This document shows positions 43,041-51,542 of a stretch of 64,000 nt of DNA, piece after piece (position 1 is the stretch's first letter; every line of letters starts with the position of its first letter). Below the pieces are notes generated by a model. The model saw only the letters and a program-made list of their open reading frames with translations. It did no database searches and was not told the origin of the DNA. The translations under genes were made by a program, and so were the position numbers. Source of the stretch: CAITWF01 sp038231575 (lineage in GTDB: Bacteria > Verrucomicrobiota > Verrucomicrobiia > Opitutales > Opitutaceae); NCBI GenBank assembly GCA_038231575.1, contig JBBRLB010000010.1, positions 1 to 64,000 on the forward strand. Direction: 5' to 3'.

Positions 43041-43973
43041 TTAGCTTTCCCAGCGCCCGTAGATTCCACACGGGAGGACTTTTCCGTCGCGCTGGATCGG
43101 GAGGCCGACTTCGCCGGCAGTGATGGTGCCGGGGCGGCCGGACATTAGCTCAGCGAGGAGATTCGCAACGACGGTTGGCGAGAGGCGGGCGGTGTAGGCG
43201 TTGATGAGGAAGAAGAGCGGTGCGTCGCTGAGCAGCGCGCGGCACTCCGTGAGGAGTTCCCAGAGGTGATCCTCGAGTTTCCACATTTCACCGGTGCTCC
43301 CGCGGCCGTAGGTTGGCGGGTCCATGATGATGGCGTCGTATTTGCGGCCGCGCTTGAGTTCGCGGCGCGCGAATTTCAGGCAGTCGTCGACGATGGTGCG
43401 GACAGGCGCGTCGGCGAGGCCGCTGAGCACGAGGTTTTCCTTGCACCATTTCACCATGCCCTCGGCGGCGTCGACATGGCAGACGTTCGCGCCGGCTTTC
43501 GCGGCGGCGACGGTCGCGGCGCCAGTGTAGCCGAACAGATTCAGGACGTTCACTTCGCGACCGGTCGCCCGCGCGGCGGCGATCTTCGCGCTGAACCAAT
43601 CCCAGTTCACCGCCTGTTCGGGGAAGAGCCCGGTGTGCTTGAAGCTAGTCGGGTGAATCTTGAACGTGAGCCCGAGCGGCGCGTAAGAAATTTTCCAGTG
43701 GTCGGGCAGGGAGCGGCGGAACTCCCATTTACCACCGCCGGTCTCGGCGCGGTGGTAAAAGCCATCCCACTTTTCCCACGGCGCGTTTTTTTCGCCGCCG
43801 CCGGCGGTGGGGCCGGTCGAACCACTGCGGGGCCAGATAATCTGCGGGTCGGGCCGGACGAGGGTGAATTCGCCCCAGCGCTCCTGCTTCAGGCCGTCGC
43901 CGGCATCGAGCAGGGCGTAGTCGCGCCAGCGGTCGGCGACGATGAGGGCGGGGCGTTGGACGGGCGCTGGCAT
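43041..43973 (-). CDS. Class I SAM-dependent methyltransferase (RlmI/RlmK-like)
   Basis: A 310-residue methyltransferase. The SAM-binding motif is VLNLFGYTGAAT (residues 143-154), followed by CHVDAAEGMVKWCKEN for motif II and DAIIMDPPTYGRG (213-225), the DPPxYG catalytic motif of rRNA or protein methyltransferases of the RlmI/RlmK type. The N-terminal 100 residues (ALIVADRWRDYALLDAGDG) lack a full PUA domain. The target is probably RNA, inferred from family. The last 26 codons are duplicated at 41700-41778, beyond the ATPase gene. Confidence 0.85.
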   Translation of the reverse strand: MPAPVQRPALIVADRWRDYALLDAGDGLKQERWGEFTLVRPDPQIIWPRSGSTGPTAGGGEKNAPWEKWDGFYHRAETGGGKWEFRRSLPDHWKISYAPLGLTFKIHPTSFKHTGLFPEQAVNWDWFSAKIAAARATGREVNVLNLFGYTGAATVAAAKAGANVCHVDAAEGMVKWCKENLVLSGLADAPVRTIVDDCLKFARRELKRGRKYDAIIMDPPTYGRGSTGEMWKLEDHLWELLTECRALLSDAPLFFLINAYTARLSPTVVANLLAELMSGRPGTITAGEVGLPIQRDGKVLPCGIYGRWES

Positions 43974-44063
43974 GCGGCGGAGGGAGGGAAAGCGCCGTCA
44001 CGCCGCGTGTCGAGCAGGGGGTTTGGGCCGTAATTGATGCAAAATGCAGTGAACCTACAGCCG

Positions 44064-44091
44064 TTGACTCGGTCGATAGCCGGACTATCCA
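44064..44091 (+). promoter_or_regulatory. Candidate sigma-70-type promoter for the DUF481 gene
   Basis: TTGACT (44064-44069) and TATCCA (44086-44091) are separated by 16 bases and lie 25 bases upstream of the ATG at 44116. The -10 box is imperfect. Confidence 0.4.
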
Positions 44092-44115
44092 ACTGAACCT
44101 TTCATCCACTTCGCC

Positions 44116-45156
44116 ATGAACCAAAAGAAACTCCTCCTCTTGTCCGCGAGCCTGCTCGCCCTTGCGTTTAGCGCCGCCCGGCTGTCCGCCGATGTCGTCG
44201 AAACGAAAAACGGTGCCCGCATCGTCGGCAAGGTCCTCACGATCGACGCCGGCTCCGTCGTCGTCCAAACCGACTACGCGGGCAAAATCGCGATCAAGCA
44301 GTCCGAAGTGACCGCGATCGCCACCGATGCGCCGATCGCCGTGCGGCTCGCCAGCGGCACGCGGATCGACGGCAAGGTTTCCTCGTCCGGGGGCTCGCTC
44401 CAAGTGGCGGGTGCCGACGGCACGATCAGCACCACGGTCGACAAGATCGCCGCGTCGTGGCCGGCCGGGGGCAAGGATCCGGAAATCACCGCCCTTGAGC
44501 GCGGGTGGGCTTACGAGGCGTCCGTTGATGTGGTCGGCAAGTCGGGCAACAAGAGCCAACTCGGCACCTCCGCCGGCCTCCGCGCCACGCTCGCCGGCGC
44601 GAACGACAAGCTGGTGTTCTACACGGCTTACGATCGCCAGGTGACCGACGGCACGAAGTCCGCCGATCAGTTCAAGGCCGGCGTGGATTACCAAAGCAAT
44701 TTCCACGGGAAGAACTCGTGGTATGTCCGCGATGAAGGCGGCTTCGATCGCATCAAGGATATCCAGTTCTATGATGTCGCGGCGTTTGGCCTGGGCTACG
44801 ATTTCATCAAGCAGCCGAAGCATACGCTCACGGGTCGAGCGGGTCTTTCCTATCGCTACGAGAATTACAAAAATCCGCGCACGACCGATGTGAGCGCGGC
44901 CGGCCTCGATCTCGGCCTCAACCACGCCTACGAGTTCGGTGAGTCCTCGCTGGTCAACCGCCTCGCGTGGGTGCCGTCGTTCAGCGATTTTTCGAACTAC
45001 CGCCTCACGCACGAGAGCTTTTACGAAATGCCGCTCACCCTGCCGGCGTGGAAGTTGCGCATCGGCGTCAGCAACGATTACAACAGCAAGCCCGGCAAGG
45101 GCGTGGAGAAGATGGACACCGGTTACTTCACCCGCTTCGTGCTGAACTGGAAGTAA
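44116..45156 (+). CDS. DUF481 family outer-membrane protein
   Basis: A 346-residue exported protein with a signal peptide ending near ARLSA. Residues 26-125 contain small beta-repeats (VVETKNGARIVGKVL, IAVRLASGTRIDGKV) like SH3-type domains. From about residue 135 to the end is the DUF481 beta-barrel, with phrases such as QFKAGVDYQSNFHGKNSWYV and a C-terminal TRFVLNWK. DUF481 proteins are outer-membrane barrels of unknown function, often induced by salt. The gene has its own promoter-like sequence and a hairpin after the stop. Confidence 0.85.
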   Translation: MNQKKLLLLSASLLALAFSAARLSADVVETKNGARIVGKVLTIDAGSVVVQTDYAGKIAIKQSEVTAIATDAPIAVRLASGTRIDGKVSSSGGSLQVAGADGTISTTVDKIAASWPAGGKDPEITALERGWAYEASVDVVGKSGNKSQLGTSAGLRATLAGANDKLVFYTAYDRQVTDGTKSADQFKAGVDYQSNFHGKNSWYVRDEGGFDRIKDIQFYDVAAFGLGYDFIKQPKHTLTGRAGLSYRYENYKNPRTTDVSAAGLDLGLNHAYEFGESSLVNRLAWVPSFSDFSNYRLTHESFYEMPLTLPAWKLRIGVSNDYNSKPGKGVEKMDTGYFTRFVLNWK

Positions 45157-45172
45157 ACGGAACGTAGGTGGC

Positions 45173-45192
45173 GCGCGTTGCCCGCAACGCGC
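45173..45192 (+). terminator. Hairpin after the DUF481 gene
   Basis: GCGCGTTG (45173-45180) and CAACGCGC (45185-45192) form a perfect 8-bp stem with a CCCG loop, 17 bases after the stop. There is no U-tract. Confidence 0.45.
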
Positions 45193-45268
45193 TCAGCCCA
45201 CTGAGGGCCACCGGCTCCGGCATAAAATTACGGGGGAATAATCCGCCCGGCATCGGCCTCTTGTTCGC

Positions 45269-46033
45269 ATGAGGCCGTTTTTCTTTTCCGTCACCGCGCT
45301 CGTGCTTTCCACGGCGGGGGCGTTTGCCGCCGAACCGCAGCGTTTCACGAGTGGCCCGACGCGCGTCGCGCTCATCGAACTCTACACGAGCGAAGGCTGC
45401 AGCTCGTGCCCGCCCGCCGAGCGCTGGATCGCGGCGCGAAAGGACGATACGGGGCTGTGGCGCGATTTCGTGCCGGTGGCGTTTCACGTCGATTACTGGA
45501 ACCGCCTCGGTTGGCCCGATCGTTTTTCGACGCGTGATTTCACGCAGCGGCAATACGCGCTGGCCGAAGCGTGGGGCAGCGGCAACGTCTACACGCCGTG
45601 CTTCGTGCGCGATGGCGTCGAGTGGCGGCCCGCCGGCGAACGCGAACTGCGGGCGAGCGGAGCACACGCCGGCGAACTCGCGGTCACCCTCGAAGGCGGC
45701 GTGCTAAGGGCGGAATTTTCGCCGGCGCCGTCGGGCGCAACGGCTAACCCGCGCCGGAAAGATGATTTTGAAATCCACGTCGCGCTCCTCGGCGGCGGGC
45801 TCGTGTCAAAAGTCACGGCCGGCGAAAACTCGGGCGCCACGTTGCGCCAGGAATTCGTCGCGCTCGCGTTGACCTCGCACGCGCTCGCCGCCGATGGCGA
45901 CGCACTCCGCGCGGAGTTTGCGCTCCCGGCACCCGCCGTGACGAACGCTCCGCCGCGTGCGCTCGCCGCCTGGATTACGCGCCGTGGAAAATTTGAGTCG
46001 CTGCAGGCGACGGGCGGCTGGCTGAAGTTTTGA
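45269..46033 (+). CDS. DUF1223 family exported thioredoxin-fold protein
   Basis: A 254-residue exported protein. The N-terminal ELYTSEGCSSCPPAERWIA (about residues 37-55) carries a C-x2-C pair (Cys44, Cys47), typical of the DUF1223 family. VPVAFHVDYWNRLGWPDRFS and VYTPCFVRDG with a further Cys follow. Residues 135-254 form a beta-rich second domain. The family is of unknown function; a redox role is likely from the thioredoxin-like fold. It converges on the large dehydrogenase gene at 46104. Confidence 0.88.
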   Translation: MRPFFFSVTALVLSTAGAFAAEPQRFTSGPTRVALIELYTSEGCSSCPPAERWIAARKDDTGLWRDFVPVAFHVDYWNRLGWPDRFSTRDFTQRQYALAEAWGSGNVYTPCFVRDGVEWRPAGERELRASGAHAGELAVTLEGGVLRAEFSPAPSGATANPRRKDDFEIHVALLGGGLVSKVTAGENSGATLRQEFVALALTSHALAADGDALRAEFALPAPAVTNAPPRALAAWITRRGKFESLQATGGWLKF

Positions 46034-46078
46034 GGGGGCCGCGCGCTCCACGCCGGGCCTGACCCGAGGCGAGAAGAT

Positions 46079-46097
46079 CCGGCCGCGGGGCGGCCGG
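46079..46097. terminator. GC-rich hairpin between convergent genes
   Basis: CCGGCCG (46079-46085) pairs with CGGCCGG (46091-46097) across a CGGGG loop, between the DUF1223 stop and the dehydrogenase stop. There is no U-tract. Confidence 0.4.
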
Positions 46098-46103
46098 CCC
46101 AGG

Positions 46104-49100
46104 TCAAGGCACTGGCGATGTTGTGCGCAGGTAAGCGATGAGGTCCGCCGCGTCCGGTTCCGCCAACGACGAGAGCAAACCGGGCGGCATGAGTGAAACT
46201 TCGAGGTGATCGAGTTTTTTGATCCGGTCGCGGGCCAGCGTGATGGTTTCGGTTTGGTTCGCGAACGTGAGCGTGGTCGGGGTCTCGCGTTGCACAATGC
46301 CGGCGACGACCCGGCCATCGGCCGTCTCGGCGGTCGTGAGCTGGTAGTCCTTCCCAATCGTGCTGTTCGGATCGACGATGTTGCGGAGCAAGTAATCGAG
46401 ATCGCTGCGATTCGCGCCGGTGAGTTCGGGGCCGACGGCGCGGCCTTCGCCATAGAGGACATGGCAAACCGAGCACAGCCGCGCGAATTGCGCGCGACCG
46501 CGTGCGGGGCTCGCAATCGCGAGTCGGCCCGGGGTGAGCACCGTCTTCCATTTTTCGATCTCGGCGTTCACCTCGGCGGGGGATTCGCGCGTGAGGCCCC
46601 AGACCTCCGCGAGCGTGTGATCGAGATCCGCGTCGTGGTGCAGCCGGATTTGCCGGACGAGCGAAGCATCGAGGTCCGCGCGGGCGACCGCGCCGGATTT
46701 CACGGCCGCCAGGAGTTCGCGCGCGTAGGCGGGGCGCGCGGCGAGCGTGGCGACCGCCACGCGTTTTTCTTCCGTATCGAACGATGAAAAGACCGCGAGC
46801 ACGGCGCCGGGGGTTGAGGGGACCTCGTAGGCCGCGAGCGCGCGCATCGCGCCGAGCCGCAGGCCGGGCTCGGCGAGGAGCGAATGATAAACGGGCGCGA
46901 GTTGAAAATCGTTGCGCTCCGCGACCACCGCGAGCGCGGATTGGCGCGCGGCGAGCGGGGCGAACGTGTCGGCCAGAATGCGGCGCTTGGCGGCGAAGAC
47001 ATTTTTGTCGCCGAAACGCGCGGCGAGCGTATCGGCCTGCGCGATAATCGCGGCGTCGGGGCTCAGGTTGAGTTTCGCGTAGGCGGCCGACCAGCGGGCG
47101 GGCGGCTTCAGGTCCGTTTTACCGGCGGTGGCGGCGCCGAGGCTCGCGAGCATTTCGCGCTGGAACGCGGGATCGTCCGACCCGGCAAGCGCCGCCGCGA
47201 AGGTATCGAGGCCACTCGTCGGCGCGGCGGCCGATTTTGTTATCGGCGCCTCGTCAGCGAGCGCGGCGGCGCGGCGCGTGAACCACGGGCGCAACGCGGC
47301 GAGCGGCGTGGCTTTGGCGAGGGAATCCGCGCGGGCGGGGTCGGCGGGCACGAGCGGTTCGGCGGCGAACCAGTAGAGGAGCGGTAGATTGGGATCGTTG
47401 GCGTCTTCGGCATGAGCGAGCAACGCGCTGACGATCTCCCAGCGTTGCGCGACTGCGATGCGTTGCGCGGCGGAGGCGAGAAAACGCCGGACCACCGGCG
47501 AGGGATCGTGGCGGGCGAGATCGGCGAAAGCGGTGAGCAGCGCGGCGGTGGGGTTTTTGTCTTCGCACATGAGTTGAATCGTCCAGCCGCGCACGGGAGC
47601 TTGGGGGCTGGCGAGCAATTCGAGCGCGACGGCTTCGGTGAGACCGCGCGTGACGTGCAGCGTCCAGAGCGCGCGGAGCTGGCGCGAGACGTCGGAGTTC
47701 TCCCGGATGATCTTGAGCAGCGCGGAGTGGACCGCGGGGTCGGGCTTGAGCTGGGCGCGTTCCTGCAGGAGGAGACGGGCGCGGCGGACGTGCCATTCGT
47801 TGGGGTGGAGTTGAAGTGAGACGAGTTCGAGGTTGGAATACTTGGCGAGATTCACGAGCACGGGCGCCGGGTTGCCGTAGGTGTATTTGTAGAGGCGGCC
47901 GTTCGTCCGGTCGTGGGGTTGCTGCTGGTGGCAGGCGCGAGCGTCATACCAGTCGCTGTCGAAGAGCGAGCCGTCCGGGCCGGTCTCGAGGCGCAGGCCG
48001 CGGAACCAGCCGTCGTTGGCCTTCATGAAATCGGGCGCGTGGTGGCCGACGTAGCCGGAGCCGCTGGGCTCAAGCGTGTCGCGATTGATGCGGTTGCCGA
48101 GAATGTTGTTCGTGAGCAGCGTGCCGCGATAGTCGGCGGGAAAATTGTCCCCCAGATAAATCAGCGTGCCCGCGTGGGCGTGGCCGCCGCCGGCGGCATC
48201 GGTGCCGCCCTGGCCCAGGCGCGCGTCGGCCCATTTCACGCCGCGGTCGTAGTGCGCGTGATCGGCGATGGTCTTGAGGTCATCGTAGACGTAGGGGTTG
48301 AAGTGCGGGCCGCCCTGACGCTGGTAGTTGCCGCCCTGAATCACGTGCCAGAGGTGCGGGATGACGCAGGCCGTTACGAACGAGTCGCCGGTATCGTTGA
48401 AGTCGAGGCCCCACTGGTTGCTGATGCCCTCGGCGAAAACCTCGAAGATTTTTTTCGTCGGATGGTAGCGCCAGATGCAGGCGTTGAGCGGGGTGCGCTC
48501 GGAGTCGTGCGCGCCGGGCCGGCCGACGTTCGAGGGCGTGAATACCCCTTGGTTGCCGTAGAGCCAGCCGTCGGGGCCCCACACAAAACTATTGAGCGTC
48601 TCGTGCAGGTCGTCGTGACCCCAGCCATCGAGGATGACCTGGGGCGGACCGTCGGGCACGTCGTCGCGATTTTTATCGGGGATGAACAGCAGATACGGCG
48701 CGCTGCCGACCCACACGCCGCCGTGACCGACGGCGATGCCCGTGGCGAAGTTGAGCTGGTCGTAGAAAACTTTCTGCGTGTCGAAGTGTCCGTCGCCGTT
48801 GGTGTCTTCGAAAATCAAAATGCGGTCGTGGCCGTAGGGCGACCAGTCAGGGTAGGAATAATTTTCGACGACCCACAACCGGCCGCGTTCATCGATGGTG
48901 AACGCGATCGGTTGGTGAAGGTCCGGTTCGCCGGCGAACAGCGTCGCGTGGAAGCCCGGCGGCAGCGTCATCGCTTTCGCCGCGACCGCGGGGGCGAGGC
49001 CGGTGCCGGGGGCGACGGGAAAATCGCCCTGTGCGTGCGCTAGGGTGGCCCACCCCGCGAGCAGCGCGGCGCGGGTGAAGGTGGCGAGTGAAAAGCAGCG

Positions 49101-49106
49101 GCTCAT
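46104..49106 (-). CDS. PVC-type membrane-bound dehydrogenase with HEAT repeats and cytochrome c domain
   Basis: A 1000-residue exported protein with three parts. Residues 30-420 form a PQQ-dehydrogenase-like beta-propeller of the PVC type (GFHATLFAGEPDLHQPIAF, DRILIFEDTNGDGHFD, FVWGPDGWLYGNQGVF, NILGNRINRD). Residues 430-830 are helical, HEAT-like repeats. The C-terminus has a class I cytochrome c with heme motif CSVCH (878-882) and NPxST and MPPG, the latter offering the Met ligand. Such proteins are frequent in Planctomycetes and Verrucomicrobia and are thought to oxidise sugars or alcohols in the periplasm. The start overlaps the stop of the FG-GAP gene by 4 bases (ATGA). Confidence 0.9.
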   Translation of the reverse strand: MSRCFSLATFTRAALLAGWATLAHAQGDFPVAPGTGLAPAVAAKAMTLPPGFHATLFAGEPDLHQPIAFTIDERGRLWVVENYSYPDWSPYGHDRILIFEDTNGDGHFDTQKVFYDQLNFATGIAVGHGGVWVGSAPYLLFIPDKNRDDVPDGPPQVILDGWGHDDLHETLNSFVWGPDGWLYGNQGVFTPSNVGRPGAHDSERTPLNACIWRYHPTKKIFEVFAEGISNQWGLDFNDTGDSFVTACVIPHLWHVIQGGNYQRQGGPHFNPYVYDDLKTIADHAHYDRGVKWADARLGQGGTDAAGGGHAHAGTLIYLGDNFPADYRGTLLTNNILGNRINRDTLEPSGSGYVGHHAPDFMKANDGWFRGLRLETGPDGSLFDSDWYDARACHQQQPHDRTNGRLYKYTYGNPAPVLVNLAKYSNLELVSLQLHPNEWHVRRARLLLQERAQLKPDPAVHSALLKIIRENSDVSRQLRALWTLHVTRGLTEAVALELLASPQAPVRGWTIQLMCEDKNPTAALLTAFADLARHDPSPVVRRFLASAAQRIAVAQRWEIVSALLAHAEDANDPNLPLLYWFAAEPLVPADPARADSLAKATPLAALRPWFTRRAAALADEAPITKSAAAPTSGLDTFAAALAGSDDPAFQREMLASLGAATAGKTDLKPPARWSAAYAKLNLSPDAAIIAQADTLAARFGDKNVFAAKRRILADTFAPLAARQSALAVVAERNDFQLAPVYHSLLAEPGLRLGAMRALAAYEVPSTPGAVLAVFSSFDTEEKRVAVATLAARPAYARELLAAVKSGAVARADLDASLVRQIRLHHDADLDHTLAEVWGLTRESPAEVNAEIEKWKTVLTPGRLAIASPARGRAQFARLCSVCHVLYGEGRAVGPELTGANRSDLDYLLRNIVDPNSTIGKDYQLTTAETADGRVVAGIVQRETPTTLTFANQTETITLARDRIKKLDHLEVSLMPPGLLSSLAEPDAADLIAYLRTTSPVP

Positions 49107-50314
49107 TTTTTTGTGGCGGAATTCTTGACGGGCTGCGACAGGAGCACGGCGGTGCCGCGCTTGTTGCCGACGATGAAGTCGGGGAGGCCGTCGCCGTTGA
49201 CATCGCCGGCGACGAGTTGGGTGCCGACGCCGGTCGTGTCGTCGATGACATGCGGTTCGAAGGTCGCGGTCTGGTTTGGGCCGCGGCGCAGGGTGAAGAT
49301 GCACAGGAGCGGTGCGGCCGTCGCGTCGACATCGCCGGTCGGGCCATGCGCCCACCAGCGTTTGCCGGTGATGATGTCGGGGAGACCGTCGCCATCGCAG
49401 TCGGCGAGCGCGACGGCGTGAAGTTGCGCGAATTGCACGCCGTGGAGTTGCCCCGCGGGAGTTTCGCCGAGAATGACGTGCTCCGTGAAAGAGATTTCGC
49501 CGTCGGCGGCGCGCACCTGCTCGAACCACGAAAGCCCGTAGCCGTGCGCCTGCTTGCTCGTGATCACATCAGGCAGGCCGTCGCCGTTGACGTCGAATAC
49601 GTGCATCTGCGCGCCGCCCTTCGCGCTGAAGGGAAACGCGTGCCGTTTCCAGACCGGTTCGCCGGTGAGCGAGGCGGGCTGCTCCCACCACGCGTCCTTT
49701 TCGAGGATGTCGTTGCGGCCGTCGCCGTTGATATCGCCGAAGCCGAGGCCGTGCGCATAGCGCTCCCAGCCCATCGGGCCGGAGATCGCGTGAAACGTCC
49801 AGACGCGCGTCGGCTCCTTCGGGTCCCACGTCGCGTAACCGAGCCGGCCGCCGCTCATGCAGATGATGACCGGCGGGCCCTTGGCGAAGAGCTGGCCGAA
49901 AGTCGGCGACTCATTGTCGATGGGCAGGAACGCCACATGCCGTCGCCACATCCCGCCTTTCGCGCCCGGATTTTCAAACCACGACGCGTCGACGCCCGGA
50001 AAACCGAGCACGAGGAGATCGTCCCAGCCGTCGACATTGAAGTCGTGCACGAACACAAAAAAATTGTCGGAGTATTTCAGCGGATCGAACGGCAACGCCG
50101 GATAGATCTCGTGCCGCACCTGGAAGTCCGGGCCCTCATACCAATACGGGCCGGCGATGGCATCGGGGTGACCGTCGCGGTTGAGGTCGCCGAACGTGGC
50201 GCCCTCGGAGAAAAACTGGTCGCTGAGCGGGACCTTGCGGTAGGCGGCGACGTCGCCCGCCAAAGCCGGCAACAAGAGAAGGGGCAGCACGGCGAGGGCG
50301 GGGAGTGGTTTCAT
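49103..50314 (-). CDS. Secreted FG-GAP/VCBS repeat protein
   Basis: A 403-residue exported beta-propeller with a signal peptide ending at LLPALAG. Repeats bear calcium-type DxNxDG loops: FGDLNRDGHPDAIAG, HDFNVDGWDDLLVLG, FGDINGDGRNDILEKD, FDVNGDGLPDVITSK and GDVNGDGLPDFIVGN. Such proteins bind carbohydrate or protein partners and are often paired with PVC dehydrogenases. Its stop codon overlaps the start of the dehydrogenase gene (TCAT at 49103-49106 read as ATGA on the minus strand), so the two are translationally coupled and probably form a complex or act on the same substrate. Confidence 0.88.
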   Translation of the reverse strand: MKPLPALAVLPLLLLPALAGDVAAYRKVPLSDQFFSEGATFGDLNRDGHPDAIAGPYWYEGPDFQVRHEIYPALPFDPLKYSDNFFVFVHDFNVDGWDDLLVLGFPGVDASWFENPGAKGGMWRRHVAFLPIDNESPTFGQLFAKGPPVIICMSGGRLGYATWDPKEPTRVWTFHAISGPMGWERYAHGLGFGDINGDGRNDILEKDAWWEQPASLTGEPVWKRHAFPFSAKGGAQMHVFDVNGDGLPDVITSKQAHGYGLSWFEQVRAADGEISFTEHVILGETPAGQLHGVQFAQLHAVALADCDGDGLPDIITGKRWWAHGPTGDVDATAAPLLCIFTLRRGPNQTATFEPHVIDDTTGVGTQLVAGDVNGDGLPDFIVGNKRGTAVLLSQPVKNSATKK

Positions 50315-50455
50315 GGGGCAGGCGGCGCAGCACGGCCGCGCACGGGGGTGCGGAAACGCGACTACACTTTGGCAGGCAAGGCAAGGGTGCGCGTGACGCC
50401 ACGTTTATCGTAATCAGCGTAATAGCGTTTGAATCTTTCGCGCCGGTGTTTCGTC

Positions 50456-51475
50456 ATGCAAGGAGTGAGACCCCGCACCCTTGCCCTTGCTGTCCTAGCC
50501 CCGATCGCGTTTTTCAGCGCCGCGCTGCGCGCGGCTGACGACGTCAAACTAACGAAGCTCGCCGACCGCGTCCGCGTCGAGATCGGTGGCGCGCTGTTCA
50601 CCGAGTATGTTTTTGGCGACGGTGCCTCGCGGCCGTATTGCTACCCGATCCTCGCGTCCGACGGCACGTCGCTCACGCGCGACTTCCCGATGAAGAAGAC
50701 CGCGGGTGAGGACACCGATCATCCGTGGCACCGCGCGCTCTGGTTCGCGCACAGTGTGATGAATAATGTCGATTTCTGGAACGAGGGCAGCGGCGACGCC
50801 GGCAAGTCGCCCGCGAACAAGGGCCGCTCGGAGCAGCAGACGTTCGTGGACGTGAAAAGCGGTGCGACCGGCGTCCTCTCGACGACGAACCGCTGGGTCG
50901 CTCCCGGCGACAAGCTCGTGGGCAACGACGAGCGCACGCTGCGTTTCCACGCGGGTCCGGACGGGCGCTTCATCGATTTCGAGATCACCCTGCACGCGTT
51001 GCCCGATCAGCCGCTCGTCATGGGCGACAATAAGGATGGGACCATGGCCACGCGCGTCGCGCAGTGGATGAGCATGCCGCATAAGGTGAAAGGGCAGGAT
51101 GTCGGCGGCGTCGGCCACATCGTCACCGCTGCGGGCGCCCGCGACGGCAAAGCCTGGGGCACGCGCGCCGATTGGTGCGATTACCATGCCGAGCACAACG
51201 GCCAGACCTACGGCATCGCGATTTTCGATCACCCGCAGAATTTGCGTCACCCCACGTGGTGGCACGTGCGCGACTACGGTCTCTTCGGCGCGAATCCCTT
51301 CGGCACGCACGATTTTGAAGGCGGCAAGGACAAGACCATCCCGGCGAAAGCCGGCGAATACACGATTCCCGCCGGCGGCAGCCTCACGCTGCGCTACCGT
51401 CTCTACTTCCACACCGGCGACGAAAAAGCCGCCAAGCTCGACGCGCGCTATGCCGAATACGCGGCCGGGAAATGA
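50456..51475 (+). CDS. DUF6807 (PmoA-like) family exported protein
   Basis: A 339-residue exported protein of the DUF6807 family, often annotated as methane oxygenase PmoA although it has no link to particulate methane monooxygenase. The start at 50456 gives a signal peptide ending near ALRAA. Family marks are HPWHRALWFAHSVMNNVDFW (residues 90-110) and ATRVAQWMSMPH, then GIAIFDHPQNLRHPTWWHVRDYGLFGANPFG. The His-rich motifs suggest metal or sugar binding in a beta-sandwich. It is 67 bases upstream of a Gfo/Idh protein, a typical PVC sugar-catabolism pairing. It is divergent from the FG-GAP gene. Confidence 0.85.
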   Translation: MQGVRPRTLALAVLAPIAFFSAALRAADDVKLTKLADRVRVEIGGALFTEYVFGDGASRPYCYPILASDGTSLTRDFPMKKTAGEDTDHPWHRALWFAHSVMNNVDFWNEGSGDAGKSPANKGRSEQQTFVDVKSGATGVLSTTNRWVAPGDKLVGNDERTLRFHAGPDGRFIDFEITLHALPDQPLVMGDNKDGTMATRVAQWMSMPHKVKGQDVGGVGHIVTAAGARDGKAWGTRADWCDYHAEHNGQTYGIAIFDHPQNLRHPTWWHVRDYGLFGANPFGTHDFEGGKDKTIPAKAGEYTIPAGGSLTLRYRLYFHTGDEKAAKLDARYAEYAAGK

Positions 51476-51542
51476 CCGCAGGTCTTTCTGAGCGCCGCGC
51501 AGAATTCAAAACCACTTAACTCCCCGTTTGCCCTTACCCTCC

